DNA of 64,000 nucleotides, taken from positions 363,836 to 427,835 of the forward strand of contig OZ007511.1 of NCBI GenBank assembly GCA_963931865.1, read 5' to 3'. This document shows positions 1-13,795 of the stretch, piece after piece. Source of the DNA: Axinella damicornis. Lineage: Eukaryota > Porifera > Demospongiae > Axinellida > Axinellidae. The notes under the pieces are model-generated. The model ran no database searches. It was not told the origin of the DNA and saw only the letters and a list, made by a program, of their open reading frames with translations. Each line of letters opens with the position of its first letter. Within the stretch, counting starts at the first letter, position 1. The position numbers and the translations under genes were made by a program.

Positions 1-441
1 ATGGAATTGCATTGATGCAGAATTGTTTGGGGGCAGCTACTCTCATTTTCAGGCTGCTTGTCCACTTTGTAACTTTTGGATTTTAATGAGAGAGCAGCAC
101 ACTAGAGTTTTGCTTCAGTGATCTTGAGCACTCTCCCCCCTCACTGAGCCTGTGTGAGTCCATGGTGTAGCTCGTTACTATGACTCACCGACGGCCTTCA
201 GCCTTGTGCGATGGTGTCTCTGGCAAGAGCATTAATGCAAGTAGTATTATCCATGATTAGCACTGGGACCCACACTAATGTTAGATTGAGTACGAAGGTT
301 GTCTAGTAGTCCTGTGCACCAAACACGTGAGTTTCTCATACACGCACGCTAAGGTATTGATGCACGTTGCCATGGTTACTGTACTGGTTACACCTGCTGT
401 TCTGTGATGCAATGACTGCAGTACTCCTCTGACTCTCCCAG
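1..441. other. Non-coding start of window, probably AP4E1 intron
   Basis: I see no exon here. The next exon begins at 442 after a pyrimidine-rich cttcc-type acceptor ending in cag, and corresponds to about residue 60 of vertebrate AP4E1, so roughly 60 N-terminal codons should lie further upstream, outside the window or in an exon too short to recognise. A GTTGCCATGGTTAC sequence near 366, close to an RFX X-box, recurs around 55.65-55.92 kb. Confidence 0.5.
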
Positions 442-2254
442 CGCCTGATGCGTGAGTACCTGATTCGTCTGATCTACTGTGAGATGCTGGGGGTGGAGTG
501 TTCCTGGGGCTACATCCACGCAGTCAAGTTCACACAGCGGGGCAGCACCATGGATAAGAGGATCGGTTAGTCGGTGTCCCATTCCCAGTCTGGTCCAGGA
601 GTAGCTACTTTCCTTTGTTCCGTGTTCTAGTAGCTCATTGTGATGTACTGTACCGTCAGGGAGCTCAACAACAGTAAGCTGGATGACAATAAAGGGATTC
701 TATGCAGCGTGCTTTGACGATGAAAGCAGACTCGCTAAATTATTGCTGGATGTGTAGGGAGAGTTGGCATGCCATCAAAAAGCTTAAGGTGGCAGATACC
801 CCTTTACGTTAGGTTACCTTTAAATGTCGGGGGGCCCCGACGTTTAAAGGTAACCTAACGTAAAGGGGTATCTGCCACCTTAACCTACCGTTCCTGATTC
901 ATCCAGCAATGAACTAGGGTTTAGGATTTAGTTTTCATTTAGGGGGTGGTGGTGGTGAATTGAAACAAGGGGCAGCCGCACTCGTGGTAGCCACCAATAA
1001 ACTGTTATAGTGATGAGTATACGCATGTAACACTGTCATGCCTAGTAGTGACTTACTACATCTACTTGCAGAAATTAACTAGCCCTCAGTTGCTTGTGAT
1101 CAGTAGAGGGCGGTGTAGTGATGGGTGGTCTGTCAATCATCTGTTCCCCTGCTTCACTGGTGCTGATGCACTGGCATTCTGTTGGCATTAACTGTCCGTC
1201 TGTCTGTCCCCAGGCTACCTCGCAGTGTCTCTGTTCTTGCACGAGAACCATGAGCTGAACATGCTACTGGTGAACACTCTGCAGAAGGTCAGCAGAGGAG
1301 GGAGTGGGATCATGGGGTGGGTGTGTGTGTCGGGAGTGGGGGGGGGGGGGGGGGGGGGGACTGATGACAATTGCATATACATCCCACACACACCCTGTCT
1401 CCCTCCCTGTTCCCTCTCGCCCTCTCTCCCACTCAGGACCTGAAGAGTTCTAACATGCTGGAGGTCTCCATGGCTCTGATTATAATCTGCAAACTGATTG
1501 GCTCCGAAATGATCCCCCCACTCCTCCCCCTTGTCCAGGACAAGCTGCTCCACCCAAAGTACATCACACCCTCACATGCAACCTCACACACACACGTGAC
1601 CCTCACACACACACGTGACCCTCACACACACACACACCCTCACACACATTCAAGCGCACTCTAACCTCTGCCACACTCGCACTTCACACACCCTCACCGG
1701 ACTAGCTTATATACCCTCACTCATACTCCTTCACTCCTTAACACCCTCACACCCTCACCCTGACACTCATGCACATCCTCACATCCTCACCCTCACATCT
1801 TCACCCTCACACCCACACACATCCTCATCCTAACATCCACACCCTGACACTCATGCACCCCTCACCCCCACACCCTCACACCCTCACCCTGACACTCATG
1901 CACATCCTCATCCTCACCCCCACACCCTCATCCCCACACCCTCATGCCCTCACCCTCACGCCTTCACCCTCACGCCCTCACCCTCACAGGGAGTTGGTTC
2001 GTAAAAAGGCCATGATGGTGATGCACCATTTCCTGATGCTCAACCCAGACCTTGTCTCCCACTTGGAGGTGGACTTCCGGAGGACCCTCAGCGATCCTGA
2101 TCCCGGGGTCATGGAGGCTTCTCTCATCTTGTTCCAAGAGCTGGTCAAGGTGGGAGTGTGTGTGTGTGTTTTAGCCTCGATTGTTTTCAGCTGTGCTATT
2201 CCTGTCTATTGCTGACAGTATATGAGAGAATAATGTTGCCCCCCCCACACACAC

Positions 2255-2286
<32 letters not shown>

Positions 2287-5200
2287 CACTACCGCAGAAT
2301 GACTCCACTAGGTGCAAGGACCTGACGGAAAGCTTCACGGACATTCTTACTCAAGTGATATCACGCAAATTGCCTCAGGCGTTTGACTACCATGGTGTCC
2401 CCTCCCCCTGGATCCAGATTCGCCTCCTCCGCATTCTCGCCATCCTGGGTACTGATGACTTGAGGACGAGCGAAAAGATTTATCATGTTGTCGAGGATAC
2501 TCTAGCATCTGCCGAATGCACCTCAAACATTGGGCAAGGTAGGGGGATGTGAGGGATGAGAGGTGTGTCTGTGTATGTGTGCCATAAAATATTCCCTCCC
2601 TTTCTCCCTCCCACCGTCTCTCTATCCGTCCATATCTCCCTCCCTCCCCAGCCATCTCGTACGAGTGTATCCGTACCATTACCAACATCTATCCAAACAA
2701 TTCACTCATCGAGAGAGCAGCGAAGGCGATCACACGATTCATGACGTCATCCGCCAACAACTGGAGGTACCTTGGTATCAACGCACTCGCCTCCCTTGTT
2801 CAGATCAACCCCAAGTATGCAGCCGAACACCAGATGGTCGTGATTGATTGCCTTGACGACCCTGATGAAACACTCAAGAGAAAGGTGGGCATAAGATCAG
2901 TGTTGCCATGACGACCCCAATAGTTGGTGGGAGGTAGTTGAGTACGTGTGCAGTAAGCAGTGAATTGGTAATTGGTAAGTGAAGACGTGCATGACTTGTA
3001 TCACATGGATACCAAATCAGTTCACCATTTATACAAACGTACCGAAAGTTCCCACCAAAAGGTCCTGTTGATAACGGAGAGGTCATTCTGCACTGATGCT
3101 CTCCGCACACGCTCACACCTTCCCAGACACTTGACCTGCTCTTCAAGATGACCAACCCGCTGAATGTGGCAGTGATCACAGACCGTCTGATTGGCTACCT
3201 CCACCAGACACGTGATGAGTACATCCGGTCAGACCTGGTCACCAAGATCACCCAGCTTGCCGAACGCTTTGCCCCGGATAATCAATGGTTCCTGCAAACC
3301 ATGACTGCCGTCTTTGAACAAGGTTAGGGGTTTCGATTTCTCCTCCCACTCTCTTCACCTACTCCCATTTCTCCTTCTAACATCCCTGCTTGCTTCTCCT
3401 CTTCTGCTCTCCTTTCCTCTCCCCTCCCCTTCTCCTCTCTCCTCATCTACTGTCCCCTTCTCCTCTCCCTTTCTCCTCTCCCCTCCCCTTCTCCCCTCCC
3501 TTTCTCCTCTCCTCTCCNNNNNNNNNNNNNNNNNNNNNNNNNNNNNNNNNNNNNNNNNNNNNNNNNNNNNNNNNNNNNNNNNNNNNNNNNNNNNNNNNNN
3601 NNNNNNNNNNNNNNNNNNNNNNNNNNNNNNNNNNNNNNNNNNNNNNNNNNNNNNNNNNNNNNNNNNNNNNNNNNNNNNNNNNNNNNNNNNNNNNNNNNNN
3701 NNNNNNNNNNNNNNNNNGGGAATGAGACTCACACCGAGTGTACTTCTACATGTAGTATGGGAATGGGGTTTGGCTGAATTGTGATAAAGTGTATCTTCTT
3801 CCGTCTCCCCCCCCCCAGGTTGACTCTTCCCTGTCTTTCTTGGATGAGTACGTATCAGAGGCGTTGGCAAGAGGGGCGTCGGCATACAGGCCTGTCCACA
3901 TGCGGTCACCAGTGGAGCAGAAACCTGGCAAGTGATGGCTGTCCATCGTTGATCAATACGCACTAACTCTTGTCTGGCTTTGCACACACACACTCCACAT
4001 GCACACACCCACACACCTACACACTACACCCCCCACACACACCACATACCCACACACACCACATACCCACACACACACTAACACCCCCCACACACACTAA
4101 CACCCCCCCACACACACACACTAACACCCCCCACACACACTAACACCCCCCACACACACACACCCACCCACACACACACACTAACACCCCCCCACACACA
4201 CTAACACCCCCCACACACACACCCCCCCCCACACACACACACTAACACCCCCCACACACACTAACACCCCCCACACACTAACACCCCCCCCCCCCCCACA
4301 CACACACTAACACCCCCTCCACACAGTTGTACCACAGACTGAAACCGCGCTGAAATACCAGCCCCTACGCTGTCCCCCGCTCTCCTGCCGTACCTGTCGT
4401 CCATCTCCCCACTACCCTTGTTGAGCAGGAAACGCCCCCTGTCCCCGCCTCCCTCGGGGGCACCACACCCCCCTCCTCCTCTCCTGTCAGTAGTCGGAAA
4501 GTCTCAAGTGAAGAGTATTCCTACGCACCCAGCACTGTGTGAGCAGAGCATGGATAGATAGATAGATATGATAGATAGATATGCATGTAGATGGATTATG
4601 GGTGTTGGTATAGCATAGCTGTCTGCTCAGACTGATTGATGTCAGTGAAGTGACTTGTCCTGTGTACCGCTAGTGATGACATTCTGTGATTCCTCAAATA
4701 CACTGTAGTCATGTAAACTGTGGAAATCCCTAGTCGTTTGAACCCTGCTGGGTGTGGGAGAGATATGGCACGGCTGGGTAGTCTAGTTGCTAGGGCACGG
4801 CTGGGTAGTCTAGTTGCTAGACCCTCTCCACCATGCTTGCTGAGCTGTGCACACGCCACCAGCCGGGCGGAGAGGGTCCAGCTGCTAGACTGATGGCTGG
4901 GTGATGATATTCGCGATTGCTGTTCATGTCCGTTGCAGTGGAGGTGGATTGGCAGTGAAGGCTCGGGTGTGGGGTAGAGGTGGGTACCACCGGACAGCTG
5001 TCCCCATACCTGAGGTGCAGGAGACCACACCCACTGGGTGAGGGAGTGTGTGCGTGGAAGGAGGGTGTTTACACGCAAACGCATAACCCGACCATCCTGG
5101 TGATATACATGGCACCTAATTTCAGATAATTATTCAGATGTTTCCTACCCTCGTGCACCTTCACTCGCACGCAGTTCCTCCCTCCTCCCCTCACAAGAGG

Positions 5201-8200
5201 ATGCTGACGTCGGAGGTACCCCTGACTCCCAACTGGATCACCAGCAGGCACCACCAGATGAAGAAAGACAAGAAGGTGCCACAAGAGACCCCAAGACAGC
5301 TGTAAGCATGATACTAGTGTGCACATTATATTGAAGTACATGTAGAGTTCCTCCCTCCTTACCCTACCTCCCCCTCCCTCCCCCCCTCCCTCCCCCCTCC
5401 CTTCTCCCTCCTTCCCGCTCCCTTCCTCCCTCCACCCGCCCCCCTCCCCCCCTCCCTACTTCTTCCCCTTAGCTGAGTCCTGCCCAGGCCTCCATCTCCA
5501 TGCCCTCTGCTGGGGACTTGAAACGAAAGGAACTAGCCAGCCAGCTGTTCGGAGGACTCACAGGACCAGCAAGGTATGTTATGTTGCCATGGCAAATACT
5601 GATTTTCAAAATTGAACCCGATGTTCAAACCGTGATTAGTTGTGGGGTAAAGGCAATGGATAGACCATGGTGAGTAGTGGCCATTTCCAACCATTCTCCA
5701 GGGCACCCCGATCCAAACAGCAGCGCAAGACATCGGGCCCCGCCGGAGGAGAACGGGTGGCGCCCCAGCAAGTGACGAGTGGAAGGGAGAGGAAAGAGAA
5801 ACATGTGGAGACAGACCTTCTGCTTGACCTACAAGTGGGTACACACTCCTGACCTATAGGACAAAACTAATAACCACCTATACCTGCCACTTGACCATCT
5901 AAGTTCCCTTCTTTCACGCTAACCTGCAGGACATTGATTTCTCTCCGGCTGTCCCTGACTCCCAGCCTAGTCACGCGCCCCCTGGGACAGGTGGAGGTGG
6001 AGGGGGAATGTTTGAAAATTTGGACGTCCGGCGCCTGGGTCCCAGCGAGAACACCACAGTGACAGCGCCACCCGCACACACCACTGGGAGGTTGGTTTGT
6101 CTGCATGAGGATTGGAGAATCTGAAAATGACACAGGATGCTCGATGCTGCACCTTGTTACATGATAGGCCTCACTTAACTTATTAGAAGTCATGACCCAC
6201 TGTCTTTCCTCAGTGCTGATCTTCTGGGACTATTGGACATCCCCATCGCCATGGCAACAACTCCCCAGGTGTCAACAACAAATGCAGTGGGGCACACAGC
6301 GGATGCTAGTGACACATCCGTACTGGCACCACTGGTGACCAATGACATGTCACTGCTCGACCCCACCCCCTCTAGCCACATGCCTGCCATGATCGAACCC
6401 CAGACATCCCTCGCATTGACTTTGTTTGAGAATCCTGTGGGGTCTGTCCGATTGCCCTCCGAGTATGCAAGTTACCCTGTCACCCCGGGATGGGACAACA
6501 AAGTACGCTAGTAATCTGTCTTCCTTCTGCATGCCTCTGCACGCATGTATTTATTGAGGTACACACACCCACTCACAAACACACTCCCACACGCTCAGGA
6601 CGTCTGCCGTGACAGTAACGTACGTGTGTCATTGACCAAGGTACTCAAACCTGACCAACTGGTAGTGGTGATCTTTCTGACCAATCAGAAGCAGAGCAAG
6701 CAATCAGGGGTCACCCTTACCATTGAGCCACCTTCAAACATGAAGGTAAGCATACGCCACAGTTTACTGAGCATCACATGAGATCACATGACATTGCATT
6801 GCAGGCATACACAGGCAGTGGTGATGCAGACCTAACCCTTTACACAGACATCCCAGGATTTGGAAATGTGAGCTCTTCTATCCATACCGCAACTATGTTC
6901 CAACTCACTCGGATTCCTCCCTCCTGCACATGGTGCACACACCCACCTACATACACCCTCACACACATGCACTCACACTCATACACACTCGCCACTCCCA
7001 CAGGTAACCCAAGTCATCACCCTCCTCCCCTCCACCCCCGCCATTAACATGAGCCTGCAAGGGCAGATCACTTACAAAGACGGCATGGCCACCCAGCAAA
7101 GGCTATTCTTTGACACCACTGTCCAAGTGTCCGACGTCATCAGGTAGGGTTTTTGAACAAATTTTTTTCCTCATGTCAGCAAATGATTTGTTGTGTACGC
7201 TGGTGATGATATTTTGTCATTCCTCGGTCAGTACTCAATTGGCCAATTAGTCTTGCAAACTACAAGCCAATTGTCGATCACCCAAGTCAATCAGGGGAAT
7301 TCCCAAGTCGTTTGAGAACCCGGCTGCTGTGGCCTGGCCTTGACTATGTGAAATGAAGTTGACAGCTAGTTCGGTTGATCGTTACTCATTCTGGAATGGG
7401 TCTGGGAATGAGATTGGATGGCTCTAGGCATGGGCATAGCTAGCAATGAGGCAAGGGAGGCAGTTGCCTCCTTGCTTTTCTGGATAATGACGCGCGTGTC
7501 CGGAGTCTCGCACACTCCGCGTACGATGTGCGTTCGATCTGATGACAGAGACAGGAGCTAGGCTGACCATGAGCCGGTGTATATTCTTAACGCTGATAGT
7601 GCTGCAAGTCCTGGGCAGTCAGGGTACTGGCATATTGCTGTAGCATTCCGAGAGCAACTGTTTGCGTCCACTGCGGATTAACTTATGAATAATTAATTGG
7701 CTCGAAATTTTTTTTCGCCGCGGGCTGTGGACTCCGTGCCCCCTCAGTCTCGAAATCCTAGCTACGCCCCTGCTAGAAGTTAGATATGGCTACTAGGCAG
7801 CCATTTATGGATCAAATGTAATCTGGTTAGAGACATGTCCTTCACTTCAGGCCCCTAGAGATTACAACCCAGGAATTTGGCAAGAAGTGGAGCAGTTTCT
7901 CGTACGAGAAGAAGCTCAAGATGTCGTCTTCTCTGAAGAAGCCGCCAGAGTTCATGACGGCCATGGAAAAACTGTTCAACTTTTATCCGATACAAGTAAT
8001 AGGTACGTTGTGCTTTGGTGATTCCTTGTCTGTGTGAGTGACCTCCGCTCCCCTCCCCCCAGGCAATGAAGCCATAGCTGCCGGGACCTTCCTTCCCAGT
8101 GTCACGTGTCTCGTTCATGGCAAGATGGCCACCACCCAGCTTGAGTTCTGGGTGCGAACTCCTAGCAGCTTGCTGACTGAATCAGTAGCAAAAATGGCAC

Positions 8201-8217
8201 AGGCTCTATTGAAGTGA
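442..8217 (+). CDS. AP4E1: AP-4 adaptor complex subunit epsilon (5' partial, interrupted by assembly gap)
   Basis: This encodes the large epsilon subunit of the AP-4 coat, which sorts transmembrane cargo at the trans-Golgi network. Exons read: 442-565, 1214-1287, 1437-1558, 1990-2149, 2298-2538, 2652-2884, 3127-3322, gap, 3819-3931, 4362-4538, 5175-5301, 5473-5573, 5702-5834, 5930-6090, 6214-6502, 6599-6745, 6805-6867, 7004-7143, 7851-8002, 8063-8217. The first seven encode the adaptin alpha-solenoid (RLIYCEMLG, GYLAVSLFLHE, FAPDNQWFLQTM), which matches AP4E1 better than AP1G or AP2A. Exon 3819 (SSLSFLDEYVSEAL) is the end of the trunk. A Ser/Pro/Gly-rich hinge follows (for example DLLLDLQ and DLLGLLD), and then the C-terminal ear (RPLEITTQEFGKKW). 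The stop is at 8215. Hinge exon edges at 4362 and 5175 are chosen by phase and are the least certain. About 150-170 residues are missing around the gap. Confidence 0.93.
784..883. repeat. 100-bp near-perfect palindrome (hairpin element)
   Basis: The arms at about 784-832 and 835-883 are almost exact reverse complements, starting TTAAGGTGGCAGATACC and meeting at a GGGG/CCCC centre. The element lies in an AP4E1 intron. A related palindrome with the same GTCGGGGCCCCGAC centre sits at 29048-29135, so this is a family, probably a short palindromic MITE. TTAA is present at both outer ends. Confidence 0.85.
3518..3717. other. Assembly gap (200 N)
   Basis: There is a run of exactly 200 N between the AP4E1 exon ending at 3322 and the one starting at 3819. 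The flanks are low-complexity CT-rich sequence. The two exons are not adjacent in the family, so coding sequence lies in the gap. Confidence 0.99.
3980..4325. repeat. CA/C-rich simple repeat in AP4E1 intron
   Basis: The sequence is an interspersed (CA)n array with a repeated cacactaacacccccc motif of variable length, filling the intron between the exons at 3819 and 4362. No coding signal is seen. Confidence 0.8.
7430..7773. mobile_element. Possible MITE in AP4E1 intron
   Basis: The left end contains GGGCATAGCTAG and the right end CTAGCTACGCCC, which are imperfect inverted termini about 340 bp apart, inside the large intron between exons 7004 and 7851. No open frame of note lies inside and no clear target duplication was found. 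The termini resemble a widespread class of invertebrate MITE ends, but this is inference. Confidence 0.4.
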
Positions 8218-9890
8218 TTTTTAAAGTTTTGTGTGTGTGTGGTGTGTAGACTTGATTTTTGATAGTACATGTTGAAGAGCAAACATCCCATTCCAACTGA
8301 CAGTGCAGCATGCAGGCTATGCACATCATGGTCATCAACTATACCTCTAGTCTTGCATGTGGGCCAGTTCACGATGAGGGCAGCACGCAGGACCACCTGG
8401 CACACCTTCGTATCTTGATCTTGAACACTTGGCCTGGATCCCATCGTATATTGATCCCTTGAGCAATGATAGTATGTTGATTGCTTGATTCATACACTTC
8501 AACATGCAGCAAACAAAACCAGAAAACAACAGGAAGACACAAAATGTTGATAAAAGAGAAAATTACACAACCAGGAAGGAGTTACATCAAACAACATTAG
8601 TGGATGCTCCATTGCTGAAAATTGGTACACCATGCAGAATCTAGGTACACCTCTCTACATGTACAAGGACACATTTTACCTCTTCTCAGAGGTTCATAAG
8701 GGACCTTAAGAATCGTCATTCCTAGAGGGAACAATAGTAACATGAATAATAGAGAGCGTGAAACTGGATTAGAAACACACCTGCTGCCATATATTCCTTA
8801 TTGTGTCCCAGCCAACGAGGCTATAAATTGTATCGTGACCTGTAATTTTACCAAGAAGTTTGTGAAATCTTGCTTGGTCATGAAGAAGCAAAGTGGTACA
8901 CGTAATACGAAACTCGCGAGCTCTGCATGCACATGCGGGCGTATGCATATATACCGAGCTGCGCGCGCAACCTAATTTTTGGCGGGAAGTTTGGTGGCGC
9001 GCGCAACCAGTTAGCCCGGCCGGATGCGGTTTATATGCTGAATTTGTAGCAAGTTTTGGCGGGATGTCGGGATGGCACACTCGCTAAGCACTTGCTTTAC
9101 AGCCTGGGGGTTGAGTGTTCGTCTCCCCAATAACCGAGTACGAGTCTGGGCCACTCCGTACACACCGGTTCCTGACTTCCCCGCCTAGCAGCTCTAGTAC
9201 GCCGGTTCCCATCTGACCACCGAAGCTAAAGAAAGGTGTTCTGGTTGAAAGCAGGTAGCCTCCTGTGATTCCAGTCACCGGCGCCTATCCAGCGCTCCTG
9301 AGGCTTACACTTCGGTGTCTGACCTGTCATGGAGGGGTGGGTTGTTGCTAGGTTGTTTTTTTCTTCTTTTTTTTCTTCTTTTTCTTTTTTCTTTTCTCTT
9401 TTGGGACACTGCTAGGTTCTTTTCCTTGTTCATAATTTTCCTTGTTCTTTTTTTTTCATGCAAGGCTAGGGTGGCTGCCAGCTAGACTTGCTCGGATATA
9501 GCATGGAGAGGGTTGAAGGGGGAGCTCCAGATTTTTGCAACAAAGAATCTGATGACTACTGTACTTCTGGGGCGTGTACAGTGGATAGTTTGAGGGCTGA
9601 GAAAGTCCACCCAAACATCTTGAGGCTTTGGCAGAGTAGACAGTCAATACGTTTGTGCAGTTGGCAGCAGCAGGACTGTCATCAGCAAATTAAAAGGCAG
9701 GACACTAGCTATAACTACTTTCAGCCATGCATTCGAAATGCACACCCCATTTTGTATCAAATTTAAACTAGTTTAACCCCCCACCCACAACATCCAAATT
9801 CCATGCAAGCCTGGAGACTAGACCCTTATCCAAGTTCATGCTGACATGTATTTTGATTGTGATTGGGCAAATAATTGATCACATAACTAG
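8218..9890. other. Convergent intergenic region AP4E1/FECH
   Basis: This is the 3'-to-3' spacer between AP4E1 (+) and FECH (-). It holds a GC-rich patch with gcgcgcaac repeats (about 8965-9030), the SINE-like element listed separately, and a T-rich tract at 9350-9455. I recognise no protein-coding gene. Confidence 0.6.
9065..9455 (+). mobile_element. Candidate tRNA-derived SINE
   Basis: The head at about 9070-9125 resembles a tRNA gene: an A-box-like CTCGCTAAGCACTTGC is followed by a B-box-like GTGTTCGTCTCCCC at tRNA-like spacing. A body of about 200 bp without coding potential follows, including a GAAGCTAAAG stretch faintly like 5S rRNA, and then a long T-rich tail (9353-9415). The stem pairing of a functional tRNA is not convincing, so this is annotated as a SINE relic, not a tRNA. 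Confidence 0.4.
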
Positions 9891-13075
<3,185 letters not shown>

Positions 13076-13795
13076 ACACTGGACGGAAATAGCAAATTAT
13101 TCAGTCAGCAAGAACCACCTGACTTCTCACTCTCTCTTAATTTTTCCTCAGCAAGCGTGGGCGGAGGGGGGAGGGATCACTCCTGTATTGGCATAGCATC
13201 TTCGACTGGAGCTAGAGGGCCATGCTGCTTGCTCATTGTGTCACATGATCTTTAGCCCTCCAGTTTCTATGGTGAAAGTAGCCTCGTTCCCAGGCCTACC
13301 CCGTTTTTTCTGTTCTTCGGTTTCCGTTGACAATAATACACGGATGCGGAAGGGCGGAAAGTTCTGCAACCTTTGACCTTCCAGATTTTCTGCTTGATTT
13401 TAACCTATCGTAACTAGCTAGTTTCATGCGGCCAGAACCACACAAGATGTAGGCCTACTCCACATGTGAAATATTCTTTTCAACTTGACCCCAGCCTTAA
13501 TTATAACCCACAGCAAGGAGGGTTGGCAGGCTAGGGTCTGGGGTCCCAGGGACATGAATTCGAAGGGTTGCAAGTTGTACTGCACCAGCTACCAGCAGGA
13601 TAATGATGAACAACGTCATGCACATGTGATAGCAAAAACATTCACAGATTCAGCCATAATGATTACACTTGCCCTCCGCTGCAGTTCAGGTCGGCGCTGA
13701 TGAGGAAGGACGGAAGTTATTGCGGGACGAGAGGCGGAGCTGTTTCCAGACGTAGTCCGCCCCCCATCACGAGCCCAGCGTTATCATAACACTTC
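13076..13795. promoter_or_regulatory. Divergent FECH/Rab intergenic region
   Basis: The two start codons (FECH at 13075, Rab at 13796) face away from each other, 720 bp apart, so both core promoters must lie here or in upstream UTR exons. I see no TATA box at a convincing position. A half-copy of the dispersed CCTCGTTCCCAGGCC repeat is at about 13285. Assignment as a promoter is by position only. Confidence 0.45.

Noticed and set aside
1561..1985. His/Thr/Pro-rich frames of 70-150 codons
   Set aside because: They come from a (CA)/(CCCTCA) simple repeat in the AP4E1 intron before the exon at 1990; only the last part (ELVRKKAMMV...) is coding.
4362..4538. Alternative reading of the AP4E1 hinge exon beginning at about 4326
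   Set aside because: Frames from that acceptor run into stops or fail to join 5175 in phase; the acceptor at 4361 joins both neighbours.
9180..9290. A functional 5S rRNA gene
   Set aside because: Only a short GAAGCTAAAG-type stretch matches; the rest of the helices and termini do not, and it is embedded in a SINE-like unit.
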